Positions 35,734 through 44,847 of a stretch of DNA of 64,000 nucleotides are shown here, piece by piece. The notes under the pieces were generated by a model. It was not told the DNA's origin, did not search any database, and saw only the letters and a list, made by a program, of their open reading frames with translations. How positions within the stretch are numbered: the first letter of the stretch is position 1; each line of letters opens with the position of its first letter. The stretch covers positions 1 to 64,000 of the forward strand of contig CAYWIS010000006.1 in NCBI GenBank assembly GCA_964458385.1. The letters are read 5' to 3'. Source of the stretch: JAHWKS01 sp964458385 (lineage in GTDB: Bacteria; Planctomycetota; Planctomycetia; Pirellulales; Pirellulaceae). Made by a program: the position numbers and the translations under genes.

Positions 35734-36855
35734 TCATTCGCCAAGCGCATTCTCGATTTCTCGCAGTACGTTCGGATCCTCCTCCACTTCTCGGCGCTGG
35801 CGCAGCGCCGTCTTCGCCGCAGCCCAGGGGTACTTTCCTAAGGCCCAAGCACACGCGGCTCGCACAAGCGGTTCCGGATCATCCAGACCACGCATAAGTG
35901 CAGGAAGGGCGCACTCGGTGGGCCGATTCCCCAACGCAATAGCGGCATTCCGAAGCAGCCCGCGCCGTTTCGGCCGCCAGAGCGGCGTGCGCCGAAACCG
36001 AGCCCGGAATGCCGCTTCGTCGAGTTCGAATAACGCCGTAAGCTCGAGCGGATCCAAGTCACTGCGCGGTTGAAATGCCGGCTCGGCGGTCTGGGGAGCT
36101 CGGCGATTCCAAGGGCACACCTCTTGGCATACGTCGCAGCCGAAGATCCACTCGCCCATCCTCTCGCGCAGTTCCGGCGGTGGTAACTCGCGGAGTTCGA
36201 TCGTCAGATAGCTGATGCACCGCCGGGCGTCGAGCACATAGGGTTGCGGGAATGCCTGCGTGGGGCACGCATCCAAGCAAGCCGTGCACGTGCCGCAATG
36301 GCTGGCATGGTGCGGCTCGTCGTACTCCAGCACAACATCCGTCAGCAGCGCCGCAAGGAAGAAGTAACTGCCCGCGCGTTTATTGAGCAGCAGTGTGTTC
36401 TTTCCGATCCATCCTAGCCCGGCCAGTTGTGCAAACTCGCGTTCTAAGAGCGGCGCCGTATCGACAACGCCCCGGGCTTTGGCGCCAGGCGCTTGTTCTC
36501 GAAGAAAAGCCGCCAGTTGCTTCAAACGATCATGGATCAGGTCGTGATAGTCCTGTTCGCCCCAGGCGTAACGAGAAACGCGTCCAAACCCCGCCATGCT
36601 TGGTTGTGGCGGCGTGGCGGCGTAATTCATGCCGAGCATCAGAATGCTGCGCACGCCCTCGAGCACCGAGCGGGGATGTTGGTAGGCCTCGCGCCGGTCG
36701 GGAAGGTAATGCATCTGACCCGCGTACCCCGCTTCCAGCCATTCGGCAAAGCGAGTTATCCCCAGCGGCGTTACCGCAGCGCATGCGCCAGCCAGCGAAA
36801 ACCCCAAACAACGGGCTTGATCCTTGAGCGCCGAAGTAAGCGAAGCAGCATCCAC
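35734..36855 (-). CDS. queG: Epoxyqueuosine reductase QueG
   Basis: A 373-aa cobalamin- and 4Fe-4S-dependent enzyme that performs the last step of queuosine synthesis on tRNA. Visible are LLEREFAQLAGLGWIGKNTLLLN, the first ferredoxin cluster HCGTCTACLDACPT, the second CDVCQEVCPWNRRAP, and a C-terminal HEAT-like repeat (RNAAIALGN..., LVRAACAWALGKY) typical of longer QueG proteins. The start is uncertain: GTG 36855 best matches the E. coli N-terminus, and TTG 36864 or TTG 36924 (overlapping kbl) are alternatives, none with a clear ribosome site. The kbl-tdh genes lie just upstream on the same strand. Confidence 0.93.
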   Translation of the reverse strand: MDAASLTSALKDQARCLGFSLAGACAAVTPLGITRFAEWLEAGYAGQMHYLPDRREAYQHPRSVLEGVRSILMLGMNYAATPPQPSMAGFGRVSRYAWGEQDYHDLIHDRLKQLAAFLREQAPGAKARGVVDTAPLLEREFAQLAGLGWIGKNTLLLNKRAGSYFFLAALLTDVVLEYDEPHHASHCGTCTACLDACPTQAFPQPYVLDARRCISYLTIELRELPPPELRERMGEWIFGCDVCQEVCPWNRRAPQTAEPAFQPRSDLDPLELTALFELDEAAFRARFRRTPLWRPKRRGLLRNAAIALGNRPTECALPALMRGLDDPEPLVRAACAWALGKYPWAAAKTALRQRREVEEDPNVLREIENALGE

Positions 36856-36901
36856 ACCGTTCAATTGACCCGCTGGCCGGCCAAGCGCCAAGGGTGCGGC
36901 T

Positions 36902-38077
36902 TTAGAGCTTCGCGAACGCGTCAAGGGCTTGCTCTAGATGCTCCGGCTCCAACGAGGCGGAAACCTGAACGCGGAGCCGCGCCTTCCCTTTGGGCACCAC
37001 GGGATAGCCAAAACCGATAACCATGACCCCCAGTTCCAAGAGACGATTACTCTTGGCGATCGTCTCGGCCTCATCGCCAATCATGATAGGAATAATCGCC
37101 GTGGGCGAGGGGTGGCACTCAAACCCCAGCCGCGCCAGACCTTCACGCATCGTTGCAACATTGGCGTGGAGCTTCGCGACGCGCTGTGGCTCGCTTCCCA
37201 CCAATTCCAACGCGCGCCGCGCACTGCACGCCACCGTAGCGGGAAGGGCGTTGGAGAATAAACTTGGGCGGCTCCGCTGTTCAAGCACTTCGATAACATG
37301 CCTTGCCGCCGCAACATACCCACCCGCAGCGCCGCCGAGCGCTTTGCCCAGCGTGCCCGTCAGCACGTCGACTTCGCCAAAGCGGTCGAAATGTTCAGGC
37401 GTGCCGCGGCCCCCTTGTCCCAACACCCCAACCCCATGCGAATCGTCTACGACCAGGTACGCCTCATACTGACGGCACAAGTCAAGCAACACGGGGAGTG
37501 GGGCCACATCGCCTTCCATGCTGAACACGCCATCGGTCACAACCCAGCGACACTCTTTGTCGGCGTGCTCCTTCAACTGCCGCTCCAGGTCCGCCATATC
37601 GGAATGTTTATAGACGCTGCGCGGCGTGATCCGTCCGGCCAGACGGCAACTGTCGATAATGCTGGCGTGGTTCAGTTCGTCCGAAAGAATGATATCGTCG
37701 GGACCGCAGAGGGTGGGAAACACCGCCTCGTTCGCGTTCCAGCAACTGACATAGGTCAGGGCGGCTTCGGTTCCCACAAACCAAGCGATTGTCTCCTCCA
37801 AGGCCCGATGACAAGCGAACGATCCACAAATGAACCGCACCGAGGCGGTCCCGGCGCCGTACCGCTGCAATCCGTCGATACCCGCGCGCACGACTTCCGG
37901 ATGATTCGCCAGTCCCAGGTAATCGTTGGAGCAAAGGACGATCACCTCGCCCACCCCCTCGACGAATACCTTGGGTCCCATCGGACCAGCAAGATAATAG
38001 AACCGCTTTTTCTGGCGAGTTTCTTCTAAGGTAGCGAGCAACTGACGGCAGCGGTCGTCGAAGCGGGCGTTAGGCAT
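36902..38077 (-). CDS. kbl: 2-amino-3-ketobutyrate CoA ligase (glycine C-acetyltransferase)
   Basis: A 391-aa PLP enzyme of the alpha-oxoamine synthase family that splits 2-amino-3-ketobutyrate with CoA to glycine and acetyl-CoA. Motifs are CSNDYLGLANHPEV, the cofactor region VVDDSHGVGVLGQGGRGTPE and the PLP-lysine segment LTGTLGKALGGAAGGYV. ATG 38077 lies inside the 3' end of tdh (52-base overlap), so translation is probably coupled. With tdh it forms the two-step threonine-to-glycine pathway. The size matches E. coli Kbl (398 aa). Confidence 0.95.
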   Translation of the reverse strand: MPNARFDDRCRQLLATLEETRQKKRFYYLAGPMGPKVFVEGVGEVIVLCSNDYLGLANHPEVVRAGIDGLQRYGAGTASVRFICGSFACHRALEETIAWFVGTEAALTYVSCWNANEAVFPTLCGPDDIILSDELNHASIIDSCRLAGRITPRSVYKHSDMADLERQLKEHADKECRWVVTDGVFSMEGDVAPLPVLLDLCRQYEAYLVVDDSHGVGVLGQGGRGTPEHFDRFGEVDVLTGTLGKALGGAAGGYVAAARHVIEVLEQRSRPSLFSNALPATVACSARRALELVGSEPQRVAKLHANVATMREGLARLGFECHPSPTAIIPIMIGDEAETIAKSNRLLELGVMVIGFGYPVVPKGKARLRVQVSASLEPEHLEQALDAFAKL

Positions 38078-39126
38078 GACAACGAACCTTCTTGGGGTAC
38101 AGCCAGAACAACTTTGATCGCCTCGCCAGACTGCATGAGTCGAAAACCTTTTTCAAACTCGTGCAGATCCAGTTGATGCGTGATAATCGGAGCGAGATTA
38201 AGCCGGCCCGAGAGCACAAAGTCTTCAACTTGATACCACGTTTCGAACATCCGCCGCCCATTGATGCCCAAAACCGTAGCGCCTTTGAAGATAATATCGT
38301 TCGCTAAATCTAATACAACGCGGTCCGAGGGCAAACCCAAGAGAGCCGCAACCCCGCCGCTAGCCAGCGCCGAGAAGCCTTGCTGAATGGCCCGCGGATG
38401 GCCGCTCATCTCCAGCAGCACGTCGGCTCCGCGCTGGTGGGTCGCGTGGGCGACGCGGTCAGGCCATTCCTCATCGCGGGCATCATACGCTTCGTCAGCG
38501 CCTAACCGCCGCGCAATTTCCAACCGGCGGGGATCAACATCGGAAACGAATATCCGGCCCGCCCCAGCAGCCCGCGCCACGGTAACCGCCATGAGGCCAA
38601 TGATGCCAACGCCCGTAATCAACACGCTCTTCCCGCTAACGCCCGCCGCCATGACCGTGTGCACGGCATTCCCCAGCGGATCGAACACCGCCGCGATAGG
38701 ATCTGGAATCCGTGCATCGATCGGCCAGATATTTTCCTCGGGTACGGCAACATATTGGGCGAAGCACCCATCGCGATCGATTCCGAGAATCTCGACGTGT
38801 TCACAAATATGTCCGTTGCCGGTGCGACAAGCGCGACATCGGCCGCATCCCACGTGTCCTTCGGCGCTTACACGCTCCCCCACGCGCGTACGCGTCACCG
38901 CCTCTCCGGTTTGCACCACCCGCCCCACGAACTCATGGCCCGTGGTGGTTCCCAACCGCACACGGTTGCGGCTCCAGGCGTCCCATTCGAAAATGTGACG
39001 GTCCGTACCACAGATGCCAGCGTGCGTTACCGCAACCAGTACATCACGTGGTCCGAGGGTGGGAACGGGCGCGTCGTCTGTCCACCATAATCCGGGACGG
39101 TCATGAAGTTTTTTTAGGGCGAACAT
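38026..39126 (-). CDS. tdh: L-threonine 3-dehydrogenase
   Basis: A 366-aa zinc-containing MDR dehydrogenase oxidising threonine to 2-amino-3-ketobutyrate with NAD+. It follows E. coli Tdh closely: GICGTDRHIFEWDAWS, GHEFVGRVV, the structural-zinc cysteines HVGCGRCRACRTGNGHIC, FDPLGNAVHT, GVGIIGLMA, MSGHPRA and INGRRMFETWYQ. The last roughly 20 residues are an extension that overlaps the kbl start. ATG 39126 gives the usual N-terminus MFALKKL. It is transcribed divergently from an XRE-cupin regulator that is a candidate controller. Confidence 0.95.
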   Translation of the reverse strand: MFALKKLHDRPGLWWTDDAPVPTLGPRDVLVAVTHAGICGTDRHIFEWDAWSRNRVRLGTTTGHEFVGRVVQTGEAVTRTRVGERVSAEGHVGCGRCRACRTGNGHICEHVEILGIDRDGCFAQYVAVPEENIWPIDARIPDPIAAVFDPLGNAVHTVMAAGVSGKSVLITGVGIIGLMAVTVARAAGAGRIFVSDVDPRRLEIARRLGADEAYDARDEEWPDRVAHATHQRGADVLLEMSGHPRAIQQGFSALASGGVAALLGLPSDRVVLDLANDIIFKGATVLGINGRRMFETWYQVEDFVLSGRLNLAPIITHQLDLHEFEKGFRLMQSGEAIKVVLAVPQEGSLSCLTPASTTAAVSCSLP

Positions 39127-39274
39127 AGGTGTCTCCGGCGAACGATCCGTTCGCAACTAAGGTCCCGCAATTGTTGATCCGAAATTTCCTAATTTCCCGA
39201 CATCCGGCTTGGCCGGCTTTGGGAGATTCCGACCAACGCCCCTCAATTCTTTTATTTCGGATTACCTGTCCAGT

Positions 39275-39302
39275 ATAATACACAACAAATTCCTCTTTGC
39301 AA
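39275..39302 (-). promoter_or_regulatory. Candidate promoter for tdh-kbl
   Basis: On the minus strand, TTGCAA (39302-39297), a 16-base spacer and TATTAT (39280-39275) form a plausible sigma-70-type promoter, in an AT-rich island within the 226-base spacer between tdh and the divergent regulator. The predicted leader is about 140 bases. The assignment rests on consensus matching only. Confidence 0.45.
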
Positions 39303-39352
39303 GACACAAGTTCAATATTTCGGAAATCAGTTCCCACAAGCAGTAACCACCG

Positions 39353-39955
39353 ATGAGTGACGAGCAGGCTGACGACGCGGTCATTGAACCGGTCCATCAA
39401 CGGGTATGCGAGCGCGTACGCGAGATGCGCAAAAAGAAAAACTGGACGCTGCAACAACTTGCGTCCGTCAGCGGGGTAAGCCGTTCCATGCTCAGCCAGA
39501 TTGAGCGGGGCGAAGCGAACCCCACGTTGGCGGTCGCCTACCGAATTGCGCAAGCGTTTGGAATGACTCTGGGCGAACTAGCCGATGTGCCTGCGCCGCA
39601 GCCTCGTATTGACGTTGTCCGGCATGATGACAGCGCCTATTTGTTCCGCGACGATGCGGTTTGCCGCATAAGAACCTTATCGCCCCTGCATTTAGAGAAG
39701 GATGTCGAGGCATACGAACTGACGCTTCATCCTCACGGCGCGTTAACAAGTTCACCCCATTACCGGGGAGCGCGCGAGGTATTGAGCATTCAACGGGGAA
39801 CAGTCCGAGTGACGGCAGGAGGCGAAACCTGTGAACTGCGTCAGGGGGATTCCGCCCATTATCCGGCCGATGTTCCTCATGCGATTGAAAATCTGACGGG
39901 TGAAGACGCTTTGGCGTTTCTCGTCGTCATCTATCACGAGGGGGCAGGGAAATGA
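39353..39955 (+). CDS. XRE-family regulator with C-terminal cupin
   Basis: A 200-aa transcription factor. The helix-turn-helix covers about residues 20-75 (MRKKKNWTLQQLASVSGVSR, then MLSQIERGEANPTLAVAYRIA), and the cupin domain about 115-190 (HYRGAREVLSIQRG, LRQGDSAHYPADVPHAIENL). This architecture is common in regulators of amino-acid and amine metabolism that sense small ligands in the cupin. It is divergent from tdh-kbl with a shared 226-base promoter region, so control of threonine breakdown is a reasonable guess. Translation starts at ATG 39353. Confidence 0.88.
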   Translation: MSDEQADDAVIEPVHQRVCERVREMRKKKNWTLQQLASVSGVSRSMLSQIERGEANPTLAVAYRIAQAFGMTLGELADVPAPQPRIDVVRHDDSAYLFRDDAVCRIRTLSPLHLEKDVEAYELTLHPHGALTSSPHYRGAREVLSIQRGTVRVTAGGETCELRQGDSAHYPADVPHAIENLTGEDALAFLVVIYHEGAGK

Positions 39956-40163
39956 ACACACCCTTCTAGCTGGCGCCTGGTTTGCTGTTTGCTTTAAGAC
40001 CTTGCGCGGTGGGAGGCGGTCCGCGTCGTCCCTTGCGGGTTGGTCAGGCATGGGTACGAGCGCAGGTTAGAGCCCTAATCGTCGTGCGTCCTCCTGTCAA
40101 ACACCGGCGGTCCAATCGGCGCCCTTGGTAACAGGCTTCTAGGAACCAGGCCCGCGGAATACG

Positions 40164-41816
40164 ATGGAAATGAAACCAGCGGGAAAGCAGGAACGCACAG
40201 ATACCCATCCCACCGCAATGGCGCGTGCCAGGCGGCGGGTGACGCAACCGCGAGGGTTGGTCCGTGAAAAGGCGCAGCCCTTGGCGCCTGCTCGCCGCCA
40301 AGACCGTGACGATATGGGCGCCGTTGTAGCAAGCCGGAACCGCGACCGAAACGCGATATCCTCCGTCCGTGCGCTCGCCAATCAGGCCTTTTCGCGTGCG
40401 GCCGGCGCGCCGCTCATTGAAGGGAATGCAATTCGACTTCTCAAAGACGCCCAGGAAAACTATCCGGCCTGGCTCGAGGCGATTTGCGCAGCAAAGCATC
40501 ATATTCACTTTGAGAATTACATCGTCTACGAAGACGATGTAGGCCGAATGTTTGCCGACGCCCTGATCGAGAAAGCGCAACAGGGCGTGCGCGTTCGTCT
40601 CATCTACGATTGGCTCGGAGGGCTGGGTAAGGCATCGCGTTCCTTTTGGCGACGGTTACGCGCGGCGGGGGTTGAGGTTCGCTGCTTTAACCCGCCTCGC
40701 TGGCATTCCCCCTTGCACTGGCTCAGCCGTGACCACCGCAAGATGATCGCTGTCGACGGCGAAGTGGGCTTCGTCACGGGCTTGTGCGTCGGCCGAATGT
40801 GGGTGGGTATTCCCGAGAAGAAACTCGATCCCTGGCGCGATACAGGAGTCGAAGTGCGTGGTCCGTCGGTCGCCGACATTGAGCAAGCCTTTGCCGACGT
40901 GTGGGCAATGATGGGCGCCCCCATTCCTGAAGGCGAGCTAGTCCGTCGCGAAGATATCGCCCCCCAAGGCGAGGCCGCCCTGCGCGTTGTCGCGAGTGTG
41001 CCCGCCACGGCGGGACTCTTGCGCGTCGACCAGCTTGTCGCGGCGCTAGCGCGCGATCGCCTTTGGCTTACCGACGCCTATTACGCGGGCACAACCTCTT
41101 ACGCTCAGGCGCTGTGCGCCGCAGCGCAAGACGGCGTCGATGTTCGCTTGCTCGTTCCTAATGCAACCGACCTGCCGCTGCTTAAGCCTCTCTCACGGGC
41201 AGGCTATCGTCCGTTGTTGGAAGCGGGCGTGCGTATCTTTGAATGGAACGGAACCATGCTGCACGCCAAGACCGCCGTCGCCGATGGGCGGTGGGCGCGG
41301 GTCGGATCGACCAACCTAAATATCGCCAGTTGGTTCGGAAATTGCGAAATGGATGTGGTGGTTGAGGATGAGCCCTTTGCCCGGCTCATGGAGGAGACCT
41401 ACCTGGAGGACTTAGAGAACGCAACCGAGATTGTGCTTGACGACCGGCAGAAGTTGCGAGCGACGAATCAGCCGCGCCACACGCATCGGGTGTTGACCAG
41501 CGGCGGAGGAAGCGGCGGCCGCGCCGCTGCTGGCGCCCTGCGGATTGGAAACGCTGTGGGCGCCGTGATCAAAAATCGGCGGGTGCTGGAACCGGTGGAA
41601 GCGCGCATCGCAGCGACAGTCGGCGTTGGGCTTTTGGCGTTGGCGGTCCTCTTTGCGTTGTTTCCGCGTTTATTGGCTTATCCCCTGGCGTTGGTTTGTG
41701 CCTGGCTCGGCTGTGCGCTCTTGTATAGCGGTTACCGGTTACATCGTGTCAAGACGCGCCGAAAGCGAGCCGCAAAAAGCTCCTCAAAAGCACAAAGTGT
41801 CGAACGCCACAAGTAA
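40164..41816 (+). CDS. Phospholipase D-type cardiolipin synthase
   Basis: A 550-aa protein with two PLD motifs: HRKMIAVD (first HKD) and HAKTAVAD (second HKD), with EDDVGRMFADALIEKAQQGVRVRLIYDWLG and IASWFGNCEMDVVV as in ClsB-like enzymes. It would condense phosphatidylglycerol-type lipids at the inner membrane. Unlike E. coli ClsA, the membrane spans are at the C-terminus (about residues 490-530) after a Gly/Arg-rich linker, and the first roughly 70 residues are basic and low-complexity, so translation might begin later, for example at the Met in DDMGAVV. The ribosome site at ATG 40164 is weak. Confidence 0.86.
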   Translation: MEMKPAGKQERTDTHPTAMARARRRVTQPRGLVREKAQPLAPARRQDRDDMGAVVASRNRDRNAISSVRALANQAFSRAAGAPLIEGNAIRLLKDAQENYPAWLEAICAAKHHIHFENYIVYEDDVGRMFADALIEKAQQGVRVRLIYDWLGGLGKASRSFWRRLRAAGVEVRCFNPPRWHSPLHWLSRDHRKMIAVDGEVGFVTGLCVGRMWVGIPEKKLDPWRDTGVEVRGPSVADIEQAFADVWAMMGAPIPEGELVRREDIAPQGEAALRVVASVPATAGLLRVDQLVAALARDRLWLTDAYYAGTTSYAQALCAAAQDGVDVRLLVPNATDLPLLKPLSRAGYRPLLEAGVRIFEWNGTMLHAKTAVADGRWARVGSTNLNIASWFGNCEMDVVVEDEPFARLMEETYLEDLENATEIVLDDRQKLRATNQPRHTHRVLTSGGGSGGRAAAGALRIGNAVGAVIKNRRVLEPVEARIAATVGVGLLALAVLFALFPRLLAYPLALVCAWLGCALLYSGYRLHRVKTRRKRAAKSSSKAQSVERHK

Positions 41817-41952
41817 GAAGGTTTCCGATTCCCGGCAAGCGTGGCGCCTATTGACCGCGTCCCCAGGCGGCGTAGAACGAAAGAAACACGGCGTCGGCCG
41901 TCGGCGCCCGTAGGTGAGTTATCTTCACAACCCTTGCACGAAGGAGCCAGCG

Positions 41953-42378
41953 ATGCAACGCAAAGGTTCAGCGGAATGGAAAGGCGGGTTAAAAGACGGC
42001 CATGGAACGCTCACAACCGGCAGCGGTGTCCTCTCGGCAACCCAGTACTCTTTTGGGACCCGGTTTGAGCATGGCGCCGGCACGAACCCTGAAGAACTGA
42101 TCGCCGCCGCGCATGCGGGCTGTTTCTCGATGGCGTTATCGGCCCAATTGGGCAACATCGGTCTGACCGCGGAAAGCATTCGCACTACGGCGACCGTCAC
42201 GCTAGAGAAATCGGACGATGGCTTTGCCATTACCGCAGTTCACTTGGATGTAACCGCCAAGGCGCCCGGCGCCGATCCACAAGCTTTTGAAACCGTGGCG
42301 AACAACGCCAAGGCTGGCTGCCCCGTTTCGAAGGTGCTCAACGCCAAAATCACCATGGACGCCAAACTCGAAAGTTAA
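41953..42378 (+). CDS. OsmC-family organic hydroperoxide reductase
   Basis: A 141-aa OsmC/Ohr-type peroxidase. The N-terminus MQRKGSAEWKGGLKDGHGTL, the catalytic first Cys in AAAHAGCFSMALS and the second Cys in AKAGCPVSKVLNAKI match OsmC. It reduces organic hydroperoxides with dihydrolipoyl or similar reductants in the cytosol. AAGGAG before ATG 41953 sets the start. A HAD phosphatase gene follows on the same strand after 124 bases. Confidence 0.93.
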   Translation: MQRKGSAEWKGGLKDGHGTLTTGSGVLSATQYSFGTRFEHGAGTNPEELIAAAHAGCFSMALSAQLGNIGLTAESIRTTATVTLEKSDDGFAITAVHLDVTAKAPGADPQAFETVANNAKAGCPVSKVLNAKITMDAKLES

Positions 42379-42502
42379 GTCGCCCGACGCCGAGCTTAGA
42401 TCCCAGCGCAGCGTCAGCAACCGCCACGCGAATGTGACGGGCGGGGAAGGCGTAGCCGATGACGTCGCCGCTTGGAGGACGTTTTGCACAAGGAGGAAAC
42501 TC

Positions 42503-43216
42503 ATGGCGCACGAAACTGCCACTTCGCTTCCCCGGCCCACCGCCCGGCGCACCGCTTTCCTCTTCGACCTAGACGGCACGTTAATCGACAGCGTGTATCA
42601 CCACGTACTGGCTTGGCGCGAAGCGATGGCGGAAGTCGGCATCGACCTGACGGTGTGGACCATTCATCGCCGGATAGGTATGAGCGGCGGCCTCATGGCC
42701 AACGCAATCCTTCGCGAAACCGGCTACACGGTTACCGCCGAGCAATCGGAGCGTTTGCTGCGGTTGCACGCCGAAGCCTACGCCCGATTAGCCAAGACCA
42801 TCCGCCCGCTTCCCGGCGCGCGAGACCTCTTGTCCTACCTGACGCAGGCGGGCGTGCCTTGGGCCATCGCCACGAGTAGCCGCTTGGAAAGCGCTCGGCC
42901 CACGTTAGAAGCGCTAGGGGTCCCTCCCGGCACGCCGATCGTCACGCGCGACCAAGTGGCGCACGCCAAGCCCGACCCCGACTTGTTCCTGGCGGCCGCC
43001 GAGCGATTGGATGTCCCCATCGCCGATTCCGTTGTCGTTGGCGACAGCGTTTGGGACCTCTTGGCGGCGCGGCGAGCTCGGGCGTTGGGCGTCGGTTTGC
43101 TTTCGGGCGGCTACGGACAAGAAGAACTCGAACGAGCAGGCGCCTATCGCGTCTACAACGATCCGGCCGATCTACTGCGGCATTTGGACGAAGTCGGCGT
43201 ACGGGCGACCGTGTAA
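42503..43216 (+). CDS. HAD-family phosphatase (beta-phosphoglucomutase-like)
   Basis: A 237-aa HAD subfamily IA hydrolase. Motif I is FLFDLDGTLIDS with nucleophile Asp, a four-helix cap follows, motif II is IATSSR, motif III contains AHAKPDPDLF, and motif IV is VVVGDSVWDLLAARRA. It probably dephosphorylates a small sugar or nucleotide phosphate; the exact substrate cannot be told. AAGGAGG seven bases before ATG 42503 is a strong ribosome site, excluding the longer upstream frame. It is convergent with the NADH dehydrogenase gene, 11 bases apart. Confidence 0.9.
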   Translation: MAHETATSLPRPTARRTAFLFDLDGTLIDSVYHHVLAWREAMAEVGIDLTVWTIHRRIGMSGGLMANAILRETGYTVTAEQSERLLRLHAEAYARLAKTIRPLPGARDLLSYLTQAGVPWAIATSSRLESARPTLEALGVPPGTPIVTRDQVAHAKPDPDLFLAAAERLDVPIADSVVVGDSVWDLLAARRARALGVGLLSGGYGQEELERAGAYRVYNDPADLLRHLDEVGVRATV

Positions 43217-43227
43217 TCCAACACGTT

Positions 43228-44586
43228 TCAATCGGCGGTGGTTGAGGCGGAAGACGCAGGCGCGGTTTCTCCTGCCTCGGCCCGAATGAATTCAACGGGC
43301 CGCGGAACTTCGAGATTAAGCCGCGCATCGCCCGTGATGAGCCGCGCGTCGCGAGCATTGAGTAGCCAGTTCCAGAACCAACTCAATAGGACCTGCACGC
43401 GATTGCGGAAACCAATGAGAAAGGCAATGTGAACGCCGCCCCAGAGAAGCCAAGCGAAGAATCCGCCCCATTTGCGTTCGCCAATCACCGCGACGGCCTT
43501 GGCTTTTCCGATGACCGCCATAGAGCCTTTGTCGCGATAGACAAAGGGCTTGCGATCGGCAGGCGTAGATTTCCCCGTCACCTCGGCGGCAATGATTCGG
43601 CCGACATACCGGCCCATTTGAATGCCGCCTTGTGCGACGCCAGGAACCGGTTTCCCCGTATCAGCCGATTTGGCCGCCGCCATGTCGCCGATAACAAAGA
43701 CTTCCGGATGACCAGGAATTGTCAAGTCGGGCCCCACAATCACGCGTCCCGCACGGTCCAAAGGAACCCCTAAAGACTTGCCGAGCGGGTTCGCCTTCAC
43801 ACCGGCCGCCCAAAACACGTTGCGCACAGGAATGAACTCCTCGCCAACGTAGATTCCTTGCGGCGTAATGTTGGTAACGACCGAGTTTAAACGAATCTCA
43901 ACGCCCATTCGTTCCAGGTCACGGTGGGCCCGCTCGCTTAACTCCGGAGGGAACGAAGGCAAGACGCGGTCTGCCCCCTCAAAAAGAATGACGCGCGTGG
44001 TCCGCGTGTCGATATGCTTATAGTCTTGCGGAAGCGTCTTCCCCGCTATCTCCTTAATCGCACCGGCAAGCTCCACACCCGTCGGCCCAGCCCCGACAAT
44101 GCCGAACGTAAGTGCGGCCCGGCGCGCCTCTTCGCTCCCTTCGTATTCGGCCGACTCGAACGCCAACAAAATTCGCCGGCGTATTTCCGTGGCGTCCTCA
44201 ATGCTTTTTAGACCGGGGGCGATGTCGGCCCACTCCTCATGTCCAAAGTAAGAATGCGTAGCGCCGGCTGCGAGTATGAGATAGTCGTAGTGCACGTGCC
44301 CTCCTTGAAACTCTAGCCGCCGCCGGGCAGGGTCGACGCCTGTCACCTCGCCCAAAACAATTTGGCAATTCTTTTGACCGCGGAGCACCGTACGAATCGG
44401 TGCGCTAATATCGGCCGGCGACAACGCGGCTGTGGCCACCTGATACAGCAACGGCTGAAAGACGTGATGATTGCGGCGATCAATCAGCGTCACTTCGACA
44501 GGGGCGTTGGCCAGCGCCTTAGCAGCGGCAAGTCCTCCAAAACCGCCGCCGACAATGTACACCTTGGGAAGCGTTTTTGATTCCAT
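43228..44586 (-). CDS. ndh: Type II NADH dehydrogenase (NDH-2)
   Basis: A 452-aa flavoprotein that passes electrons from NADH to quinone without pumping protons. An N-terminal FAD Rossmann motif (VYIVGGGFGGLAAAKAL), a second nucleotide motif (FGIVGAGPTGVELAGAI), VFVIGDMA near the C-terminus and a hydrophobic C-terminal anchor (GGFFAWLLWGGVHIAFLIGF) are visible. ATG 44586 is preferred over ATG 44598 because AGGCAAGG lies directly before it. It is a single gene, peripheral at the inner membrane. Confidence 0.92.
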   Translation of the reverse strand: MESKTLPKVYIVGGGFGGLAAAKALANAPVEVTLIDRRNHHVFQPLLYQVATAALSPADISAPIRTVLRGQKNCQIVLGEVTGVDPARRRLEFQGGHVHYDYLILAAGATHSYFGHEEWADIAPGLKSIEDATEIRRRILLAFESAEYEGSEEARRAALTFGIVGAGPTGVELAGAIKEIAGKTLPQDYKHIDTRTTRVILFEGADRVLPSFPPELSERAHRDLERMGVEIRLNSVVTNITPQGIYVGEEFIPVRNVFWAAGVKANPLGKSLGVPLDRAGRVIVGPDLTIPGHPEVFVIGDMAAAKSADTGKPVPGVAQGGIQMGRYVGRIIAAEVTGKSTPADRKPFVYRDKGSMAVIGKAKAVAVIGERKWGGFFAWLLWGGVHIAFLIGFRNRVQVLLSWFWNWLLNARDARLITGDARLNLEVPRPVEFIRAEAGETAPASSASTTAD

Positions 44587-44847
44587 GCCTTGCCTCATGC
44601 AGAATTCGAAGGGCGCCGCGTGATTTCACACCAAAGATAAACAAGTGGTGCTACCCCTGCATGCAAGCGCTGCGCCAAAGCGATTGGAGCTTTGCTCGCC
44701 GGGCTCAATCTCATTCGCTTGCGGTGTGATTTACAGAGAAATGACGTGTCAGCAAGCGTCTCCCCCTGCAATATCGTCGGCTACCTGTGGCGGCTTTCGA
44801 CCTTCCAGTCGTTGCCGCGGCGAGTCAAGGCGGCCAATCGGTTATCG

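Noticed and set aside
42287..42502. Longer N-terminus for the HAD phosphatase overlapping the OsmC gene
   Set aside because: AAGGAGG directly before ATG 42503 and the family alignment place the start there.
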